From Galeopsis tetrahit (lineage: Eukaryota; Streptophyta; Magnoliopsida; Lamiales; Lamiaceae), in NCBI GenBank assembly GCA_963675135.1, contig OY776129.1, positions 74,121,348 to 74,185,347 of the forward strand: a DNA stretch of 64,000 nt, given 5' to 3'. The notes under the pieces are model-generated. The model saw only the letters and a list, made by a program, of their open reading frames with translations. It was not told the DNA's origin and made no database searches. Position numbers and translations under genes: made by a program. This document shows positions 58,926 through 64,000 of this stretch, piece after piece (the stretch's first letter is position 1; every line of letters starts with the position of its first letter).

Positions 58926-61330
58926 TCACTTTTTTTCTTCATTAATCTTTTTGGATTGAACACGTCCATCGGTTCCAGCCATCATCACATACTTGTCCTT
59001 CCTCGTCAAATTGGTGCACTCATATCCCAACGTTCCTCCCAGCACCCTCTGTATATAATTCGCTACTTCAAATGACGACTTTCCCCCTCTAACCGTTAAT
59101 TCCATCGGCAATTGGTCTAAAAACGTTATTTCATAAGTTGGCCTCGGGTTCATAAACACGAAATACGGATCCAACACCTTATACCCACGGGCCGTTGTTC
59201 CGTAAAACACGCTTTGTTTAGTGTTAATCGCTACAGGCACGATTCTGTCGCTCAATTCAGCAAAAAGCGCACTGAACCGCAGCAAAAACGGCTCCCTGCA
59301 CGTAGTTCCCTCCGGACAAATTACCAAATCGCCCTCCTCAAGCAAACGCTTTATATTCGCCGCGTCCTTTTCACGCTCTCGAGACAACGCCACGGCTTTG
59401 ATCGGAGATATTAGTTCGGAGAATTTGCTGATGCTGTATGTGACGCAGCTAATTTTCCGGCCGAGTGCGACGGCGGTGACGACGGGGTCGAGGATGGTGC
59501 GGTGGTTGCAGACGAAGAGGACGCCGCCGCGGCCCGGGCTTGGGGGCGGCGGAGGGTTGCCTTTGACGATTAGTTTGATTCCGAGAATCATGTAATTGTA
59601 ACGTACAATTCTTTCAGGTAAAGGAAGGTTGAGATACACTCTAAATATACACAATATAATGCCGATTGGCATCCATAAGAATGAAATTAGGGCAACAAGA
59701 GGGGTGGGTCTTTGGACTAAACGACCCTCGTGGAATATGATTGGTGCGAGAAGCTTGTTTCTTGGGAGTGCCTCACTTCTTGTTCTTGGCACCATGTATG
59801 CTTCCTGTTATTATAAAATCAACTACGTTAAAATTAGTGTCACATTTTATTTACTGGGGACTGTTTAATATTCAAAGTTGGTACAAGAGATTCTCTCTTG
59901 ACTTGATTTGTTTATATTTTCCCACAAGAAAACAAGTTGACTTAAAATGGGTCACAAATACTGTTGAAACTAATTAATGTGTGTCCTAAATTATAAGTAT
60001 CCATTATTAGAGAATTTAATTCAAAGTCTAGCAATACTTATTTATTTTTAGGTTTTTGTATATGAATATTGGTAGTTCGTAGCTACCATCAATGATGTTA
60101 ATAAATTTAAAGCATGTTCTACAGATGTGTCCAGCTGTAGATGAACGTGTGAGATATTTATTTGTTTGGAAAGGGGAGAATGAAGTTGGTTTATTTAGAC
60201 TTTGAGAAAAATATAGTTGGAGGGTTTTTGGTGAAGTAATGAAGAAGAAACCTAACTAACTGTTGATATTATTATTATTGTCATTGATGATTATGGACAC
60301 AAATAATATAAGAAGTTGTACAAACCGTTGGCTGGAGTTAATTGTACTGCCCTTTCTTGTTTAGGAAACCCGGACCATATAATTCATTAGTGCAGTAATC
60401 AGACTCAGAATTTTTATTTCAAATAATCATCTTTGCATCATTACATGTGTCATTTTCATCTATATATATATAACTAATTAATTAAATAAAAGAGATTTTT
60501 TTATGGGCATCATGCAATGAAGCACAGTGCGATTATAATTTAATTAGCTCTCACCTAATAACATGAAATATGCATGGGGTTCATAAGATAGCTATGTTTA
60601 ATTATGTGACAATATATATTGCATGTGCCCTAGCCTTAAAAAAATCTCACCGGCCCAATTACTTACCTAAATATCGATAATATAGTATTAAAAAAAATTA
60701 ATAATTAATTACCTTGCATATGGACATGAAGTCATGATCAGTGTCTCTATCTCCCAAGCCCAAATCAGGCACATGAGTCCCAAATTCTTTGACAAGGGCC
60801 ATTTTCTTATGGTCCCCAACAAGAACACCGGGCTTCTTGACGAACCCGGTGGCCCGGCCCGATCTGGTGACCACTAATTCAGTCCCAAGAACCTTATCCG
60901 CTCCCAAATAAGTCTTGACAAAATGCTCCACCATAATCCTGGGATTTGCGGTGACTATGTATCTCTTGCCAAACGAATTGAACACTTTCCACGTATCGGG
61001 CCGCACGTCTTCCGCGTAGAACTTAGGCAAAACGGACCTCGCAACAAGCTCTATGTCGCGGATTTTGAGGCCCGCAAAGGCGATGAAGATGAGAGTTTCG
61101 ATGGCCAACGATTCGGAGACGAAGAGGTAGACGAAATAAACGAAAGGGACGGAAGCTAAGAGTATTAAAGCCCGAATAAGGCTTCCGGCTTCTAAGGCAA
61201 CGAGCATGAAGTAAGGGAAGGCGCTTGTTGATCGGAGTAGTGTGCCGTCTAAATCGGCCGCCACTGTTTGGTCGGAGCGCCCCTCACTGCTGCATTTTGA
61301 TATCGCATCGAATTGCCGATGGCCGACCAT
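58926..61330 (-). CDS. GPAT6: Glycerol-3-phosphate 2-O-acyltransferase 6 (GPAT6-like)
   Basis: An ER enzyme that puts an oxygenated (hydroxy or dicarboxylic) acyl group from acyl-CoA on the sn-2 position of glycerol-3-phosphate and removes the phosphate, giving 2-monoacylglycerol for cutin. Two exons, 60713-61330 and 58926-59804 (intron 908 bp), 498 residues against about 501 in Arabidopsis GPAT6. The N-terminal HAD-like phosphatase has D26-L-D28-G-T30 and later GLGDRDTDHDFM, both needed for dephosphorylation and kept in the GPAT4/6/8 group. The acyltransferase domain has H307-R-T-I-L-D312 (HX4D) and PEGTTCREPFLLRFSALFAE from residue 370. Hydrophobic segments lie at about 45-75 and 240-262. 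The N-terminal segment FDAISKCSSEGRSDQTVAAD is closest to GPAT6. No breaks seen. Confidence 0.95.
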
Positions 61331-64000
61331 TTTTTTTTACAGAATTATTACACAAAACAAGAGGGAAATTAAGTCCTCAATGTTGTGTTACAAGGAGAAT
61401 GGACTATGGAGGGCTTTAAAAAGAAGGCAATTTTTTGTCCGGTTGTGTTACGTTGTGTGTGAGATATACATGTATTTCAATTAAATGTAAATTCTACTTT
61501 TTTTTTTTTGGACTTATTTTAGAATTATATATATTTTTTAGTTTTGTAAGTTTATCTCTTTTTTAGAAAACTCTACTTTCTTGTTAAAATTCAACTTTTT
61601 AGTCTTTTAATTAGCTACAACAAATTAAAAATCATTTAAAAAAGTTAACTAGATGAAAATTAAAATTAAAAAAATATAAATAAAATTCACGTTAGTTCAA
61701 AATCAGCTGCTTACTCACTAGACTAAATAATATGATGAAATTCACTAATAACAACAAATATGACCCTGAAACAAATAAGGAACAAACTTATTGAATTTAA
61801 AGAAATCTCTTATTATTATTTAATGAATTTTGAAAGGGGCTTAAAAGAAATGAAAGGGAGTTGTCGGGAAATGATTTAATACTCTCTCCTATTTGTCATT
61901 TTATACCAAGGCATACATAATAAGAAAATACGCCAGATTTGAAGAATTTTTTTTTTTTTTTAAATGCAATAAATATACATTGAAAAGTGTTAAACTGTAA
62001 CATCTAATTTTACAAAAAAAATGAAATGTCAAACCATAATTTCTTTTTTAGAATATTAATACGTATTAATGATCCATCGAGTATACTATATGATGAAATT
62101 GGAAGAGTTGGTAGATTTACAGCATTGAGATGTAACTGTGATTCATAAAAATATATATTTTTCTGGACATAACTAATTATTAGAATTAATTAAATATTAT
62201 TATAAGATTGGGCGTTTGGAAATTGATGGCAGATGGCAGTTGTGAAGAGAGCGTCCAAGTAGTTGAATGCCTCTGTTTACATTCAATTAGCCTCCTTTTC
62301 AGTTTCATAGATGCCACCACCGTAGCAACGACATTATGAGGCTTTATGTATATTAAGTTCGATTTCCTACATTTTTAAGATTATGTTACACTTTAATATA
62401 GGTATTTAATGTAAATTAAATCCATTTCCTGTTCTAAAATGTCGACCGAAATTTTATGAGTGGAATTTTAAAAATTACACTACATAATGACCTTATTTAT
62501 CTTGTTATCGCGCGGCTAATTTATATACGTACTGTATACATATTTAGTGTGCATGAATTAAACTTGGTGGTAATTATAAACAAGGTGAAAGAAATATGAG
62601 CTGGTCTTAGGAGATCCTGCGTGACGGATCTCTCGAATGTATAATATTTTAAATAAATTAAAGTAATTATCACTTAATTTTATTAAAAACATTATATTTT
62701 TTATTTAAATATTATCGATTTTTATTTAAAAGTGATATGTGAGATGGTCATACAAGATTTTGTCAATTATATTATCTAGATTTACTTTTACATTTTTGTA
62801 CAGTTCGATTCGGCCGTTTTTGTAATTATTTTCTTTAATAATTGTTAGGAAACAGTACTAGTTTTTAAGGGATATTGAATAATTGAATCGCAATTTAATC
62901 CTTTTTTATTTTTATTGGAGTTTTAGACGGGATATCGTTGAAGTAAATATATATTTATTGCATGTTTAATAATTATTAAAGTGCCCTGACCATTTATCCA
63001 ACTCTAGCATACTAAAATTTAATGGTTACTCTTTTTTAACAGTACTACATCATATATGGTTTGCAAATACTATACGTCATTTAATAAAAGTATGATAAAC
63101 TTAATACTGGTAGAATTACATATGTATGTCACATAAAGTTATACGGAGTACTATTTTAATTCAGTGAAATCTAATAACTTTTTCTTTTTTCAATTAAAGT
63201 TGTCAATTGCTTTTTGTTTCTCATATTTTATTATATATTTTTTTTTTCAATCAAATCACTTCAAATACATTTATTAAATTGTATCAGTATTTTTTAATTT
63301 TCGTTCTCAAAGTTTATAAATATTTTTTATCGGGATGAAGGGAGTACATATTAACTATGATAAGCTCAACAAAAGGTAGAATCAAATGTATATGCCGCAC
63401 ACAAAGTTATACAATACATATTAACTGTATGAGCTTTAATACCGTGAAAGACTCATGTGAGACCGTCACACGATGATGCATAATATTATTTGAACATGAT
63501 ACTTTAATAATTTAAAAGAGATAAATATTTATTTGTGTATTAACTTAAAAACGATTTCAACGTGAAACCTATATTAAGTGGAAAGTAATAAATAAGTTGA
63601 TAAAGTCGTAGTATATTTTAGTGAAAGAATTAATTTTGGGATGATGTATAATTGGTGGTGAATGGTCACAGTCTGATGACTAGCGAATTGCATGTGATCA
63701 CTTGTGTTCAGGCGATGGGCTTTGTACTACGTCTCAGTTTGATGATTTTCATTAAATAAATATTCAAGTACGAGATTATCGAGTTTAAATTAAAAAACCA
63801 GTTTAAAAAGTTTAATTAATTGTAGTAAAAAAAAATTCAGCAAAAGGGGATAACCTCAAAATTACTTTTGTAGTCCCTCTGTTCTACCATAAGTGAGTTT
63901 TAACATTTTTTTTCTTGTACATAATTAAATGATATTTTAGCATTTTTTATACTGTATATTTCAATTATGTCTTCCTTCTTCAAAAAATCTCTTAATTTCT
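61331..64000. other. Upstream of GPAT6 and intergenic DNA
   Basis: The first few hundred bases should hold the GPAT6 promoter and leader. The remainder is AT-rich with fragments of dispersed repeats: GTGAGATGGTCATACAAG near 62730, TGTGAGACCGTCACACGA near 63450, a Stowaway-type right end GGGATGAAGGGAGTA near 63332, and a left-type end AGTCCCTCTGTTCTACCA near 63873. No complete element and no further gene were found. Confidence 0.45.

Overview
This is plant nuclear DNA, almost certainly from a eudicot. It is AT-rich. Genes are split by short introns with GT/AG borders, and the encoded proteins are land-plant families: a cutin-type GPAT, the chloroplast FLU protein, NPF transporters, an F-box/FBD protein, a BAHD acyltransferase and an SQD2-type sulfolipid glycosyltransferase. 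The long spaces between genes are packed with plant transposons. I cannot name the species from sequence alone.

Eight intact protein-coding genes are visible. In order: a single-exon BAHD acyltransferase (9540-10949, +); an 11-exon SQD2-like glycosyltransferase (17877-20734, -); a 4-exon F-box/LRR/FBD gene (21553-23249, -); a 4-exon FLU gene (42028-44216, +); two tandem 4-exon NPF5.5-like transporter genes (44607-46592 and 47716-49780, both -); a single-exon BTB/POZ gene (51525-52919, -); and a 2-exon GPAT6-like gene (58926-61330, -). For every multi-exon gene I joined the exons at GT/AG borders, and the total length is a multiple of three with no internal stop. The genes do not form a pathway; this is ordinary eukaryotic gene order, apart from the NPF tandem duplication.

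The rest is transposon territory. 1-9500 has Tourist-type MITEs with TAA duplications, a complete tRNA-derived SINE with a 17-bp target duplication, and members of a Mutator-like MITE family built from TTACACTTTT/GTGCAAC sub-repeats. 11.2-17.8 kb holds Stowaway and Tourist MITEs and a head-to-tail dimer of an approximately 830-bp Helitron-like element, each unit carrying a Stowaway. 23.3-42 kb is a gene desert. It contains a 1,019-bp Mutator-like MITE (9-bp TSD), a 234-bp MITE of related type (9-bp TSD) split by a 9,356-bp non-autonomous Helitron that carries decayed LINE fragments, and a 3,758-bp Mutator-like element (9-bp TSD) with an internal minisatellite. 53-57.2 kb has two abutting Tourist MITEs, a Stowaway-like element and a 1,527-bp Pack-MULE-like element with a GC-rich insert.

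The most notable observations are the exactly reconstructable Helitron-in-MITE nesting, the Helitron dimer fused through a shared TC, the loss of the ExxE[K/R] proton-coupling motif in both NPF copies, and an SQD2-like gene with no visible plastid transit peptide. I found no CRISPR array, no bacterial-type operon and no intact autonomous transposase.
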